This document shows positions 20,365 to 29,939 of a stretch of 64,000 nucleotides of DNA, piece by piece. A program made the position numbers and the translations under genes. The notes under the pieces were generated by a model. It searched no databases, had not been told where the DNA came from, and saw only the letters and a list, made by a program, of their open reading frames with translations. Positions within the stretch are counted from its first letter, which is position 1; each line of letters opens with the position of its first letter. Where the stretch lies: NCBI RefSeq assembly GCF_009769165.1, contig NZ_CP043476.1, positions 3,045,001 to 3,109,000 on the forward strand, given 5' to 3'. This DNA comes from Xanthomonas hyacinthi (GTDB lineage Bacteria; Pseudomonadota; Gammaproteobacteria; Xanthomonadales; Xanthomonadaceae).

Positions 20365-21276
20365 ATGACCCAGCAACGCACCCTCAAGAACACGATCCGC
20401 GCCACCGGCGTCGGCCTGCATAGCGGCAACAAGGTATACATGACGCTGCGCCCGGCGCCCGCCGACCACGGCATCGTGTTCCGGCGCGTGGATCTGGAGC
20501 CGGTGGTGGAAGTGCCGGCCGCTGCCGAGCTGGTCACCGAGACCACGCTGTGCACCGGGCTGAGCCGCGGCGAGGCCAAGATCCAGACGGTGGAGCACCT
20601 GATGTCGGCGATGGCCGGCCTCGGCGTGGACAACGCCATCGTCGAGCTGTCCTCGGCCGAGCTGCCGATCATGGACGGTTCCTCCGGCCCGTTCGTGTTC
20701 CTGCTGCAGTCCGCGGGCATCGTCGAGCAGGGCAAGCCCAAGCGCTTCATCCGCATCAAGCGTCCGGTGGAAGTGCGCGACGGCGACAAGATCGCCCGCT
20801 TCGACCCGTACGACGGCTACAAGCTGGGCTTCACCATCCAGTTCGACCACCCGATGATCCCGGCCAAGCAGTCGCGCCAGGAGATCGAGTTCTCGACCAT
20901 GGCCTACATCAAGGAAATCTCCCGCGCGCGCACCTTCGGCTTCATGCGCGACCTGGAATACATGCGCGAGCGCAACCTGGGCCTGGGCGGGTCGATGGAC
21001 AACGCCATCGTGCTCGACGAGTTCCGCGTGCTCAACGACGACGGCCTGCGCTACGCCGACGAGTTCGTGCGGCACAAGATCCTCGATGCGATCGGCGACC
21101 TGTACCTGGCCGGCGGCGCCATCCTCGGCGCCTACGAAGGCTACAAATCCGGCCATGCGCTGAACAACAAACTGGTGCGCGCGCTGCTCGCCGAGCAGGC
21201 GGCGTGGGAGTGGGTGAGCTTCGATGCCGGCGCGATGCCGGCGCCGGTCGCCTACGGGGCCGTGGCTTACGCCTGA
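20365..21276 (+). CDS. lpxC: UDP-3-O-acyl-N-acetylglucosamine deacetylase LpxC
   Basis: A 303-residue zinc enzyme for the committed step of lipid A biosynthesis. The first zinc ligand is in [17 protein letters not shown] and [11 protein letters not shown] follows. The second zinc-binding and catalytic region is [14 protein letters not shown] (His and Asp). The hydrophobic-passage region and the [15 protein letters not shown] segment are present. Length is typical (305 in E. coli). It terminates the dcw region, as in E. coli, but has its own spacer and likely promoter. Confidence 0.97.
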   Translation: MTQQRTLKNTIRATGVGLHSGNKVYMTLRPAPADHGIVFRRVDLEPVVEVPAAAELVTETTLCTGLSRGEAKIQTVEHLMSAMAGLGVDNAIVELSSAELPIMDGSSGPFVFLLQSAGIVEQGKPKRFIRIKRPVEVRDGDKIARFDPYDGYKLGFTIQFDHPMIPAKQSRQEIEFSTMAYIKEISRARTFGFMRDLEYMRERNLGLGGSMDNAIVLDEFRVLNDDGLRYADEFVRHKILDAIGDLYLAGGAILGAYEGYKSGHALNNKLVRALLAEQAAWEWVSFDAGAMPAPVAYGAVAYA

Positions 21277-21423
21277 AGTTTCGCGCCCCGCAACCGGGGC
21301 CGTCCGGGATCACGGAATGGGCGATGCGTCGCGCCTTTGGCCCGTCTTAACTTCCATTTAACGAATCGGTAACGACCTCGAGGCCGGCGCCCGCTAGGAT
21401 GCGTCGGGTTGTGACGTGCGTGT

Positions 21424-21900
21424 CTACGACCGCAGACCGCCGCGGCCGGAGGCCGTGGAAGCTTCAGGCGTCGTGGAGTCGACGTCCTGCAAGGATGCCA
21501 GCGCGTCGCGCAATCCCTTCTGCGTCGCCGCGGAGACCGGTGCTGGCTTGTTTCTTGCCTGCTGCATTGGGGAATGCGCAGGTGCAGTGGCAATCTTGAC
21601 GGTCACCCTGGTGGCCTTCAGCCCGAGGGACCGGGCCGCAGCGAGGATATCGGCCTCGGCGAGCCTGACCCGGGCATGCCAGACCGGAGAATCAACCAGA
21701 AAAACGAGCTGTTCGCCGTTCACATTGGCCAACCGGCAACGGGAGGCCAGGTTCGGCGGCAGATGGGGGCGCAACTGTCGGTCCAGCGCATCGAGCCACA
21801 AGGCACGCCGCAACGGGTCGCCCACCTTGTCTGCCAATGCGGCGTCCAACGCCGGCATCGGCACGGTGGTATGGCCCTCGCCGGACTTTCGCTTAGACAT
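21424..21900 (-). CDS. dciA: DciA-type replicative helicase-loading protein (DUF721)
   Basis: A 158-residue protein with the DUF721 domain: the conserved core DRQLRPHLPPNLASRCRLANVNGEQLVFLVDSP lies at residues ~40-75, followed by WHARVRLAEADILAAAR. DciA recruits or loads the DnaB helicase in bacteria lacking DnaC; that role is family knowledge. The C-terminal ~45 residues are low-complexity. It is divergent from the M23 peptidase gene, and the two possible starts share the CATG at 21898-21901. Confidence 0.85.
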   Translation of the reverse strand: MSKRKSGEGHTTVPMPALDAALADKVGDPLRRALWLDALDRQLRPHLPPNLASRCRLANVNGEQLVFLVDSPVWHARVRLAEADILAAARSLGLKATRVTVKIATAPAHSPMQQARNKPAPVSAATQKGLRDALASLQDVDSTTPEASTASGRGGLRS

Positions 21901-21910
21901 GAAAACTCAT

Positions 21911-22858
21911 ATGGCGTTTAAAAAGATCGTAATCAATTCGCGTGAAAAGGGGATCAAGAACCTGCCGTGGCGGCTGCGCGAGTTCGCCGACCGGCGTCCC
22001 CTGGCCATGCTGGGCGCGGTGCTCGGCGTGGGCATGGTACTCGGCATCGGTGTCAGCGCCGCGACCGGCCTGGTCGGCTCGGCGCAGTTGCGGGCCAAGG
22101 TGCAACGGCAGGACGCGGAGCTGGCGCAGGTGCGCCGCGACGCGCAGACCCAGGTCAACGCGCTGGCCGCGCGGCTGGGCGAACTGCAGGCGCAGGCCAC
22201 CCGGCTGAACGCACTCGGCGAACGCCTGACCCGCATGGGCAAGCTGCAGGACGGCGAATTCGACTTCGAGCAGCCGGTCGGCGTCGGTGGCGGCGACGAT
22301 GAGGTCAGCCAGGACATGCCGGCGCCGCAGCTGGGCAAGGAACTGGACGGGCTGCAGCAGCAGTTCGCCACCTCCGGCCAGCAGCTGTCGGTGCTCGAAT
22401 CGCTGCTGTTCGACCACCAGCTCGACCAGAACGCGGTGCCGTCGCGGATGCCGATCCGCAACAGCTACATCACCTCCGGTTTCGGCGGCCGCGCCGATCC
22501 GTTCGGCCGTGGCGCCGGCAACCACAAGGGCATCGACTTCCACGCCAACGTCGGCGATCCGGTGCTGGCCGTGGCCGACGGCGTGGTCAGCTACTCGGGC
22601 GTGCGCGGCGGCTACGGCAACGTGGTCGATGTCGATCACGGCAACGGCTATGTCACCCGCTACGCGCACAATTCGCGGCTGTCGGTGAAGGTCGGCGATC
22701 TGGTGCGGGTCGGCCAGGAAGTGGCCAAGGCCGGCTCCACCGGCCGTTCCAACGGCGCGCACGTGCATTTCGAGGTCTGGAAGGACGGCGTGGTGATGAA
22801 TCCGGCCAAGTTCCTCGGCGACGGCGCCACCCCGGTGGGCCGCCGCGGCCGCGGCTGA
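21911..22858 (+). CDS. M23 family metallopeptidase (LytM domain)
   Basis: A 315-residue membrane-anchored peptidase. A transmembrane segment lies near residues 35-55 ([20 protein letters not shown]), then a coiled coil at ~60-110 ([16 protein letters not shown]...). The C-terminal LytM domain has intact zinc ligands, HKGIDF (His, Asp) and HVHFEV. It probably cleaves or regulates cleavage of peptidoglycan cross-links in the periplasm. The start could also be the ATG at 21899 (four residues longer), which would overlap the dciA start on the other strand. It precedes secA. Confidence 0.9.
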   Translation: MAFKKIVINSREKGIKNLPWRLREFADRRPLAMLGAVLGVGMVLGIGVSAATGLVGSAQLRAKVQRQDAELAQVRRDAQTQVNALAARLGELQAQATRLNALGERLTRMGKLQDGEFDFEQPVGVGGGDDEVSQDMPAPQLGKELDGLQQQFATSGQQLSVLESLLFDHQLDQNAVPSRMPIRNSYITSGFGGRADPFGRGAGNHKGIDFHANVGDPVLAVADGVVSYSGVRGGYGNVVDVDHGNGYVTRYAHNSRLSVKVGDLVRVGQEVAKAGSTGRSNGAHVHFEVWKDGVVMNPAKFLGDGATPVGRRGRG

Positions 22859-22917
22859 GTGCGGCCGCGCTTGGAGCGGCAATGCCGGCGCTTGAATCGT
22901 CGGAGCCCGCCCCAAGC

Positions 22918-22960
22918 TACAATGCGCTTTGCCACGACAGGGCGCCTCGCGCCCTGTTTC
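22918..22960 (+). promoter_or_regulatory. secA leader: TACAAT box and terminator-like hairpin
   Basis: A TACAAT -10-like box (22918-22923) is followed by a perfect 8-bp hairpin, CAGGGCGC / GCGCCCTG with loop CTC (22938-22956), then TTTCGTTTG. It lies ~70 bases before secA. It is either the terminator of the peptidase gene or a leader hairpin within the secA mRNA. Confidence 0.45.
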
Positions 22961-23028
22961 GTTTGCGGCCCCGCCGATTCCCTGGGGGATTGGGCCGTAC
23001 GGGCGTTCCTTTCCAACCGGTTCCTTCA

Positions 23029-25767
23029 ATGATCAACAGTCTGCTTACTCGCGTTTTCGGTAGCCGCAACGAACGCCAGCTGCGTCAGCTCCACCGTATC
23101 GTCGCCAAGGTCAATGCGCTGGAGCCGGAGATGGAGCAGCTCTCCGACGCGCAGCTGCAGGCCAAGACCCCGGAACTGCGCGGGCGCATCGCCGGCGGCG
23201 AGAGCCTGGACAAGGTGCTGGCGGAAGCGTTCGCGGTGTGCCGCGAGGCCAGCCGCCGCGTGCTCGGCATGCGCCATTACGACGTGCAGCTGATCGGCGG
23301 CATGGTCCTGCACCTGGGCAAGATCGCGGAAATGCGCACCGGCGAAGGCAAGACCCTGGTGGCGACGCTGCCGGTGTACCTCAACGCGCTGGAAGACAAG
23401 GGCGTGCACGTGGTCACCGTCAACGACTATCTGGCGCGCCGCGACGCCGCGCAGATGGGCCGGCTGTACAACTGGCTGGGGCTGAGCGTGGGCGTGGTCT
23501 ATCCGGGCATGCCGCACGGCGACAAGCACGCCGCCTATGCCGCCGACATCACCTACGGCACCAACAACGAATTCGGCTTCGACTACCTGCGCGACAACAT
23601 GGCGCTGTCCAAGGCCGACCGCTACCAGCGCGGCCTGAACTACGCCATCGTCGACGAAGTGGACTCGATCCTGATCGACGAGGCGCGCACCCCGCTGATC
23701 ATCTCCGGCCCGGCCGACGATTCGCCGGAGCTGTACATCCGCGTCAACCGCATCGTGCCGCAGCTGAGCAAGCAGGAGTCGGAGGAGGGCGAGGGCGATT
23801 TCTGGGTCGACGAGAAGGGCAAGCAGGTGCACCTGTCCGAGGCGGGCATGGAGCACGCCGAAGAACTGCTGCGCGCGGCCGGCATCCTGAGCAACGACGA
23901 GGACCGCCTGTACGGCGCGCAGAACCTCAGCGTGGTGCATCACCTCAACGCCGCGCTGCGCGCGCATGCGATCTACCAGCGCGACGTGGACTACATCGTG
24001 CGCGACGGCGAAGTGGTCATCGTCGACGAATTCACCGGACGCACGCTGCCGGGCCGGCGCTGGTCCGACGGCCTGCACCAGGCGGTGGAGGCGAAGGAAG
24101 GCGTGCCGGTGCAGCGCGAGAACCAGACGCTGGCCAGCATCACCTTCCAGAACCTGTTCCGCATGTACCAGAAGCTGTCCGGCATGACCGGGACGGCCGA
24201 CACCGAAGCCTACGAATTCCAGAGCATCTACAACCTGGAAGTGGTGGTGATCCCGACCAACCGCCCGACCATCCGCAAGGACTGGCCGGATCAGGTGTTC
24301 CTCAACCGCCAGGGCAAGTTCAACGCGGTGCTCGCCGACATCGAGGATTGCGCCAAGCGCGGTCAGCCGGTGCTGGTCGGCACCACCTCGATCGAGACCT
24401 CGGAGATGCTGTCCGAGCACCTGCGCAAGGCCGGGGTCAGGCACGAGGTGCTCAACGCCAAGCAGCACGAGCGCGAGGCGCAGATCGTCGCCAACGCCGG
24501 CCAGCCGGGCGCGGTGACCATCGCCACCAACATGGCCGGCCGCGGTACCGACATCGTGCTCGGCGGCTCGCTGGAAGCCGAGCTGCAGGCGCTGGGCGAG
24601 GACCTGAGCGAGGCCGAGCGCGCACGTCTGAAGGCGGCCTGGCAGGAGCGCCACGACGCGGTCAAGGCCGCCGGCGGTTTGCACATCATCGGCACCGAGC
24701 GCCACGAGTCGCGGCGTATCGACAACCAGCTGCGCGGCCGTTCCGGCCGCCAGGGCGATCCGGGTTCCTCGCGCTTCTACCTGTCGCTGGAAGACAACCT
24801 GATTCGCATCTTTGGTGGTGAACGCGTTGTGAAGATGATGCGTTTCATGGGTATGAAAGAGGACGACGTCATTGAAGACAAGATGGTTTCTCGTGTTATC
24901 GAGAATTCGCAACGCAAAGTAGAAGCTCATAATTTTGACATCCGCAAGAACCTGCTCGACTTCGACGACGTCAACAACGACCAGCGCAAGGTGATCTACG
25001 CGCAGCGCGACGAACTGCTCGACGCCGAGTCGGTCAAGGACAACGTCGATGGCATCCGCGACGACGTGATCTACGACCTGGTGGCGCGCTTCGTGCCGCC
25101 GAACTCTGTCGACGGGCAGTGGGACCTGCCGGGCCTGGAAGCGACCCTGTCCAGCGACCTGGGCCTGCCGCTGTCGCTGACCGACCTGGTCAAGCGCCAC
25201 GAGGAACTGGATGCGGCCGGCATCGCCGAGAAGGTGCGCGAGGAAGTCGATCGCCACTTCCAGGAGAAGGAATCGGCCGTCGGCGGCGAGACCATGCGTG
25301 CGCTGGAGAAGCACGTGATGCTGACCGTGCTCGACCAGAGCTGGAAGGAGCATCTGGCGCGCATGGACTACCTGCGCCAGGGCATCCACCTGCGCGGTTA
25401 CGCGCAGAAGCAGCCCAAGCAGGAATACAAGAAGGAAGCCTTCGAACTATTCTCGGAGATGCTCGAGCACGCCAAGCGCGAGGTGGTGACCTTGCTGGCG
25501 CGCGTGCGCATCCGCAGCGAGGAAGAAGTGGCGGCGCTGGAAGCGCAGGAACGGCAGCAGATGGAGGCGCAGCTGCGCCAGGCGCAGTTCCAGCACCAGG
25601 ACGCCGGCGGCTACAGCGCCGAGGAGGAAGCCGAACAGTTGGCACTGGGCGCCAACCCGCCGCAGGTGGCGCAGGTCACCCGCGAGGCGCCCAAGGTCGG
25701 CCGCAACGATCCGTGCCCGTGCGGCAGCGGCAAGAAGTACAAGCATTGCCATGGGCAGTTGAGCTAG
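23029..25767 (+). CDS. secA: Protein translocase ATPase SecA
   Basis: A 912-residue motor driving Sec-dependent export. The N-terminus [19 protein letters not shown] is typical. Walker A is in [14 protein letters not shown] (near residue 103), the [19 protein letters not shown] region near 210, and [13 protein letters not shown] near 503. The C-terminal zinc/SecB-binding tail [17 protein letters not shown] is complete. Bases ~24808-24945 use strikingly AT-rich synonymous codons, unlike the rest of the gene, although the encoded protein ([20 protein letters not shown]) looks normal. Confidence 0.98.
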   Translation: MINSLLTRVFGSRNERQLRQLHRIVAKVNALEPEMEQLSDAQLQAKTPELRGRIAGGESLDKVLAEAFAVCREASRRVLGMRHYDVQLIGGMVLHLGKIAEMRTGEGKTLVATLPVYLNALEDKGVHVVTVNDYLARRDAAQMGRLYNWLGLSVGVVYPGMPHGDKHAAYAADITYGTNNEFGFDYLRDNMALSKADRYQRGLNYAIVDEVDSILIDEARTPLIISGPADDSPELYIRVNRIVPQLSKQESEEGEGDFWVDEKGKQVHLSEAGMEHAEELLRAAGILSNDEDRLYGAQNLSVVHHLNAALRAHAIYQRDVDYIVRDGEVVIVDEFTGRTLPGRRWSDGLHQAVEAKEGVPVQRENQTLASITFQNLFRMYQKLSGMTGTADTEAYEFQSIYNLEVVVIPTNRPTIRKDWPDQVFLNRQGKFNAVLADIEDCAKRGQPVLVGTTSIETSEMLSEHLRKAGVRHEVLNAKQHEREAQIVANAGQPGAVTIATNMAGRGTDIVLGGSLEAELQALGEDLSEAERARLKAAWQERHDAVKAAGGLHIIGTERHESRRIDNQLRGRSGRQGDPGSSRFYLSLEDNLIRIFGGERVVKMMRFMGMKEDDVIEDKMVSRVIENSQRKVEAHNFDIRKNLLDFDDVNNDQRKVIYAQRDELLDAESVKDNVDGIRDDVIYDLVARFVPPNSVDGQWDLPGLEATLSSDLGLPLSLTDLVKRHEELDAAGIAEKVREEVDRHFQEKESAVGGETMRALEKHVMLTVLDQSWKEHLARMDYLRQGIHLRGYAQKQPKQEYKKEAFELFSEMLEHAKREVVTLLARVRIRSEEEVAALEAQERQQMEAQLRQAQFQHQDAGGYSAEEEAEQLALGANPPQVAQVTREAPKVGRNDPCPCGSGKKYKHCHGQLS

Positions 25768-25776
25768 GAGCGCTGT

Positions 25777-25885
25777 TGCGCAATCGCGCAACAGCCCCAC
25801 GTTTGGCTTCGCAAAACGTGGGCCCCGGCTCATCACTCCCCAAAACCCCGCGCCTATCGGCGCGCCCCCTTTACTAAAGGGGGCT
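25777..25885 (+). repeat. Three consecutive palindromes after secA
   Basis: Hairpins follow the secA stop in series: GCTGTTGCGC / GCGCAACAGC (about 25777-25796), CCACGTTT / AAACGTGG around an 8-9 base loop (about 25797-25822) and GCCCCCTTTA / TAAAGGGGGC (25868-25890 region). They lie ahead of the final T-rich terminator and may be REP-like or processing structures. Confidence 0.5.
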
Positions 25886-25931
25886 GTGCTCCAGATGGGG
25901 TGCGCTGATTGGTCAAAACCTTGTATCAATG

Positions 25932-25960
25932 GCCCCGCCTTGCGCGGGGCGTTTTGTTTG
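25932..25960 (+). terminator. Rho-independent terminator downstream of secA
   Basis: Stem GCCCCGC (25932-25938), loop CTTGC, stem GCGGGGC (25944-25950), followed by GTTTTGTTTG. It is placed 165 bases after the secA stop. Confidence 0.75.
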
Positions 25961-26043
25961 CGGGGAAGGCTGGGGGCGTGCGCGCCGGCGTGGCGTGGCG
26001 CGCGTTCTGCGGGTAGGGTGCCGGGTGTCGCCATTGCCGTTGG

Positions 26044-26427
26044 GTGCATGCCGTGGAGCCTTCCGCCAGTCTTGAATTGAAGGTGTTCGTGCCGGCGCGC
26101 GACTATGCGCTGTCCGTGCAGTTCTATCGGGAGGTGGGGTTCGTGCCCGAGGAGATCGATCCGGGGCTGACCTGCTTCCGCCATGGCGAGCGCTGTGCGT
26201 TCCTGCTGCAGGATTTCTACGAGCAGGGGCTGGCGCACAACCTGATGCTGCATCTGTGGGTGGAGGATGCCGATGCCTGGTGGCGGCGGCTCGACGCTGC
26301 CGATCTGGCCGGCCGCTACGGTGCGCGCGTCGGCGTGCCGGAGGATCGGCCCTGGGGCATGCGCGACTTCACCCTGCACGATCCGGGCGGGGTGCTGTGG
26401 CGGATCGGCCACGCTCTGGCGAGCTGA
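26044..26427 (+). CDS. VOC (glyoxalase/bleomycin-resistance) family protein
   Basis: A protein of up to 127 residues with the VOC beta-alpha-beta-beta-beta pattern: LKVFVPARDYALSVQFYREVGF at the start, NLMLHLWVEDADAWWRRL in the middle and MRDFTLHDPGGVLWRIG at the end. Such proteins are metal-dependent lyases, dioxygenases or ligand binders; the substrate cannot be predicted. Two GTG starts (26044 and 26053) fit equally well, and there is no strong ribosome-binding site. It stands alone between secA and the Nudix gene. Confidence 0.8.
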   Translation: MHAVEPSASLELKVFVPARDYALSVQFYREVGFVPEEIDPGLTCFRHGERCAFLLQDFYEQGLAHNLMLHLWVEDADAWWRRLDAADLAGRYGARVGVPEDRPWGMRDFTLHDPGGVLWRIGHALAS

Positions 26428-26648
26428 GCGTGGCATCGGCGTCCCCGCTGGCGCCGGTGCTGCCGTTCTGTGGCGTCCCATGCATGGCCGCATGTGGTTG
26501 GTTGCGACGTTGCTGGCGCGTCGTCCAGAGCCGTCTCCGCGCCGCGCGCTGGCCGGGGACGCACGCAGCGCTGCGCTGACGCGCGGGTCGGCGGCGATGT
26601 GAATCGCGTTCATTGCGTTGGCACCGCCGAAGACGGCAAGCTTGCGCC

Positions 26649-27611
26649 ATGTCCGAACCGCTCAGATCCATCCATGTCGTCGCCGGGGTCATCACCGATG
26701 CCCGCGGCCGTATCCTGCTGACCCGGCGTACCGAGGGCCGCGACCTCGCCGGCCTGTGGGAGTTCCCCGGCGGCAAGCGCGAGCCGGGCGAGACCTCCGA
26801 GCAGGCCCTGGTGCGCGAACTGCAGGAGGAGCTGGGCATCGAGGCGACGGTCGGTGCGCAGCTGATGGAGGTGCCGCAGCGCTATCCGGACAAGCGGCTG
26901 CGCCTGGAGATGCGCCGGGTGCTGTCGTGGAAGGGCAACGCGCGCGGTCGCGAAGGCCAGGCGCTGACCTGGGTGGTGCCGGACAAGCTGGGTCGCTACG
27001 CGATGCCGCCAGCCGACCAGCCGGTGGTGGCGATGCTGCGCCAGCCCGATCGCTACCTGGTGACGCCGGAGCCGGTCGCCCCCGAGCGCTGGCTGGCGGC
27101 GCTGGAGCGCGCGCTGCAAGGCGGCGTGCAGCGCGTGCAGCTGCGTGCGCGCAGCCTGCCGGCGGCGCAATGGCAGCCGCTGGCGCGGGCCGCGGCGGCG
27201 CTGTGCGCGGCGCGCGGCGCGCAGGTGCTGGTCAATCGCGATCTGGCGCTGGCGCGGGAATTGGGCGTTGGCGTACACCTCGGCGCGGAGCAACTGCTGC
27301 AGTACCAGGCGCGGCCGTTGCCGCCCGGGCACTGCGTCGCCGCGTCCTGCCATAGCGTGGCGGAACTGCAGGCGGCGCAGCGGCTCGGCTGCGACTTCGC
27401 CGTGGTCGGCCCGCTGGCGGCCACCGCCAGCCATCCCGGCGCGGTGACGCTGGGCTGGGGTGCCTTCGAACGCCTGCGCGAGGAAGTGGCGCTGCCGCTG
27501 TACCCGATCGGCGGCCTGCTGCCGGCGCAGGTGGCCGAAGCGCGCCGCCATGGCGGCCAGGGCATCGCCGCGATCCGCGGCCTGTGGCCGGTGGAAGTGG
27601 ACGCGGCCTGA
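26649..27611 (+). CDS. Nudix hydrolase fused to a thiamine-phosphate-synthase-like domain
   Basis: A 320-residue two-domain protein. Residues ~5-130 are a MutT-type Nudix domain with an intact box (GLWEFPGGKREPGETSEQAL ... RELQEELGIE) expected to hydrolyse 8-oxo-dGTP or a related nucleotide. Residues ~150-315 resemble a ThiE-like TIM barrel (VQLRAR, VNRDLALARELGVGVHLG, CDFAVVGPL, YPIGGLLP). The barrel lacks the usual phosphate/substrate GPxFxTxTK signature, so true thiamine-phosphate synthase activity is doubtful. This fusion is known in several gammaproteobacteria near secA/argJ; argJ is not here. Confidence 0.88.
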   Translation: MSEPLRSIHVVAGVITDARGRILLTRRTEGRDLAGLWEFPGGKREPGETSEQALVRELQEELGIEATVGAQLMEVPQRYPDKRLRLEMRRVLSWKGNARGREGQALTWVVPDKLGRYAMPPADQPVVAMLRQPDRYLVTPEPVAPERWLAALERALQGGVQRVQLRARSLPAAQWQPLARAAAALCAARGAQVLVNRDLALARELGVGVHLGAEQLLQYQARPLPPGHCVAASCHSVAELQAAQRLGCDFAVVGPLAATASHPGAVTLGWGAFERLREEVALPLYPIGGLLPAQVAEARRHGGQGIAAIRGLWPVEVDAA

Positions 27612-27727
27612 GCGGGGTGCGGCGCCGTCGATCGCCGCCTGCTGCGCGATGCAAAGGCGTTGCCGGCTTGACGCATGCCGATAGTGCCCGTGCGTGCGCA
27701 GCGCAGCACATGTTCCGATCGAGACGC

Positions 27728-27800
27728 CATAGTTGTGCGACTTCAGTCGCGACGGGCATTACCGGCACGGCTCGTTGTGACCGACGTCGCCCACACGACG
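27728..27800. repeat. Degenerate REP-like palindrome
   Basis: GCGACTTCAGTCGCGACGGG at about 27736 is followed by a decayed opposite arm. It resembles the better-preserved REP pairs at 35287 and 43526 and lies in the spacer between the Nudix gene and the DUF4124-like gene. Confidence 0.55.
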
Positions 27801-27835
27801 CCCGGCCGGCTGCAAAGCGCCGCCTCGGAAAGGCG

Positions 27836-28477
27836 CTAGAAACTGATCCAGAAGCAGTTGTACTGCCGGCGCAGGCCCAGCACGGTCGAGGTCGGCGTCG
27901 CGCTGCCGCCGAGGGTCTGCTCCAGGCGCAAGCCGGTCGCGCGTGCGCGCGGCGGTGTAGCGCTGTCGCCGGACGCGGCGTCGGTCGATGCCTGCGCTGT
28001 CGCAGGCGTGGGGCTGGATATGCGTCGCTCTGCAGTGGCCAAGGCGTCGGCCGCGGAGGACGCGGCTGGCGGGTAAGCCGCCGGTTCCGGCAGCACCGGT
28101 ACGATCGCGACCAGCGGCCGTTGGACGATCGCATCGAGGCGGTCGAGGATGCGCCGCGCCGCGTCGTCCGAGACGCCGTTCCACCAATACAGCGTGGACA
28201 GGCGATTGACGTCGCGCGCGTCCACCGCGGTGCGGATCTGCTGCGCCAGTTCGCTGAGCCGGCGCACGCACTGCGGCCGGTACAGGCCGCTGGCGCCCTC
28301 GCTGGCCGCGCTGGGCGCGGCGCGCGGCGGCAGCCGGTCGATCGCGCCAAGGTCTTCGCAGCGGCGATCGCTGAACACCGTGGCGCCGTCGGCGCCGGTG
28401 CAGCGATTGACCTTCTGCGCGACGGCGGGCGCGGCGCACAGGCAGAGCAACAGCAGGATCGACGAAGGCGCGCGCAT
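27836..28477 (-). CDS. Exported DUF4124-like protein
   Basis: A 213-residue protein with a cleavable signal peptide (MRAPSSILLLLCLCAAPAVAQ). Residues ~22-45 (KVNRCTGADGATVFSDRRC) match the start of the DUF4124 pattern, with two cysteines. The rest is Ala/Pro-rich and not recognisable beyond a helical segment (LSELAQQIRTAVDARDVNRLS). It is predicted periplasmic. The function is unknown. No operon partner was seen; it is flanked on both sides by REP-like repeats. Confidence 0.7.
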   Translation of the reverse strand: MRAPSSILLLLCLCAAPAVAQKVNRCTGADGATVFSDRRCEDLGAIDRLPPRAAPSAASEGASGLYRPQCVRRLSELAQQIRTAVDARDVNRLSTLYWWNGVSDDAARRILDRLDAIVQRPLVAIVPVLPEPAAYPPAASSAADALATAERRISSPTPATAQASTDAASGDSATPPRARATGLRLEQTLGGSATPTSTVLGLRRQYNCFWISF

Positions 28478-29005
28478 CGCGCCAGCCTAGCCGCAGGCCT
28501 GGCGTCTGGGAAGCTGCCGAAGGTACAGGCGAAGGCAACAGCGCGGGCGAGGCATGGGGCGCGCGGTTAGGGCATCGGTCCCGATCCTTCGCGAGGGCAG
28601 GGTGCCTGGCTGCTTCGCTCGTCGCGACTGAAGTCGCTCCCACAGGGGCATAGGCGAGGCGCCAAGGCTCCTGTAGGAGGGGCTTCAGCCCAGACCGGTT
28701 CCGAAGCCAGCCGAGGTTCCCATTCCGTTTGTCGCGGTTGAAGTTGCTCCTACAGGGACGTCGGCAAGGCGAAGCGCCAAGGCTCTTGCAGGGGGCTTCA
28801 GTCCCAACCGGTTCCGAAGCCAGTCAAGCTTCCGATTCCGTTTGTCGCGGCTGAAGTTGCTCCTACAAGGAGCTCTGCGAGGCGCCGCGCAGAGGCTTCT
28901 TGTGGGAGGGACTTTAGTCCCGACGCTATACGCCATCGAGTGGTCTGCCGCCTCGCCGATTGCCGCCCCCGCACCGCAGGCACGCGCGCCGGGCGCGGAT
29001 GGCGC
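28478..29005. repeat. REP/BIME cluster with 113-bp tandem duplication
   Basis: Six REP-like arms alternate in orientation at about 28621, 28671, 28731, 28784, 28844 and 28899 (consensus GTCGCGACTGAAGTCGCTCC and its inverse). The block from ACCGGTTCCGAAGCCAG at 28694 repeats at 28807, and CGTTTGTCGCGG also recurs 113 bases on, so one unit was tandemly duplicated. I see no gene in this 528-base stretch. Confidence 0.8.
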
Positions 29006-29830
29006 TTACGCCAAACGCGACAGCACGCTGGTGGTGGGCTTGGCCAGGTTGAGCGTGTAGAAGTGCAGCGACGGCGCGCCGCCAGCGAGCAGGCGTGCGC
29101 ACAGCGCCGCGACCAGGTCGGCGCCGAATTCGCGAATCGCGTCGGCATCGTCGCCATGGGCCTGCATGCGCTTGCCGATCCAGCGCGGGATCTCCGCGCC
29201 GCATTGCTCGGAGAAACGCCGCAGCTGGCTGAAGTTGGAGATCGGCATGATCCCCGGCACGATCGGGATCTGCACGCCGAGCTTGCGCACCGCATCGACG
29301 AAATGGAAATACGCGTCGGCGTTGTAGAAATACTGGGTGATCGCGCCATCGGCGCCGGCCTCGACCTTGGCCTTGAAGTGGCGCAGGTCGCTCAGCGCGT
29401 CGCTGGCCTGCGGATGCGTCTCCGGATAGGCGCCGACCTCCAGGTGGAAGGCGTCGCCGTGCTCGGCGCGGATGAAGGCGATCAGGTCCGCGGCGTAGCG
29501 CAGGTCGCCGGGATGGCCCATGCCCGAGGGCAGGTCGCCGCGCAGCGCGACCAGGCGCCGGCAGCCGATCGCGCGGTACAGCTTGAGCAGTTCGCGGATC
29601 TCTTCGCGGCTGCCGCCCACGCACGACAGGTGCGGTGCCGCCTCGAAGCCATGATGCTGCTTGAGGTGGCGCACCGTCTCGGAGGTGTAGCTCAGGGTCG
29701 AGCCGCCGGCGCCGAAGGTGCACGACACGTACTCCGGTGCGTAGGTCTTCAGGCGCGCGGCGGTGCGGTCCAGCTGCGCACGCTGTTCGTCGGTCTTGGG
29801 CGGGTAGAACTCGAAACTGATGGCGGTCAT
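29006..29830 (-). CDS. metF: 5,10-methylenetetrahydrofolate reductase MetF
   Basis: A 274-residue FAD-dependent TIM-barrel enzyme supplying 5-methyl-THF for methionine synthesis. Typical motifs are ISFEFYPPKTDEQ at the start, CTFGAGGSTL, LVALRGDLP, FHLEVGAYPETHP, GADGAITQYFYN, PGIMPISNF and LHFYTLNLAKPT. The N-terminus is ~20 residues shorter than in E. coli. Upstream, a TTCACA / TATACT promoter brackets the palindrome CATCCGGATG, a likely operator. It works with ahcY, metK and glyA elsewhere in the window. Confidence 0.96.
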   Translation of the reverse strand: MTAISFEFYPPKTDEQRAQLDRTAARLKTYAPEYVSCTFGAGGSTLSYTSETVRHLKQHHGFEAAPHLSCVGGSREEIRELLKLYRAIGCRRLVALRGDLPSGMGHPGDLRYAADLIAFIRAEHGDAFHLEVGAYPETHPQASDALSDLRHFKAKVEAGADGAITQYFYNADAYFHFVDAVRKLGVQIPIVPGIMPISNFSQLRRFSEQCGAEIPRWIGKRMQAHGDDADAIREFGADLVAALCARLLAGGAPSLHFYTLNLAKPTTSVLSRLA

Positions 29831-29857
29831 GGGCGCGGCGCGTCAGGTGATGCGTAG

Positions 29858-29887
29858 AGTATATCTCTTCATCCGGATGGATGTGAA
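29858..29887 (-). promoter_or_regulatory. metF promoter with palindromic operator
   Basis: On the minus strand, -35 TTCACA (29887-29882), an 18-base spacer and -10 TATACT (29863-29858). The perfect 10-bp palindrome CATCCGGATG (29870-29879) sits inside the spacer, a standard repressor position. A close variant, TTCATCCGAAT, precedes metK. Confidence 0.65.
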
Positions 29888-29939
29888 ATTTGGATGGGCG
29901 TCCGGCGGGCGTATTTGCCCGGCTGCGAGGCCTGGCGGC

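Noticed and set aside
22882..23028. A SecM-like leader peptide fused upstream of secA
   Set aside because: The in-frame extension ([19 protein letters not shown] and on) has no signal peptide or arrest motif and spans a hairpin. The ATG at 23029 begins true SecA sequence.
26428..26648. A small gene between the VOC and Nudix genes
   Set aside because: Open frames exist but show no family pattern, ribosome-binding site or consistent codon use.
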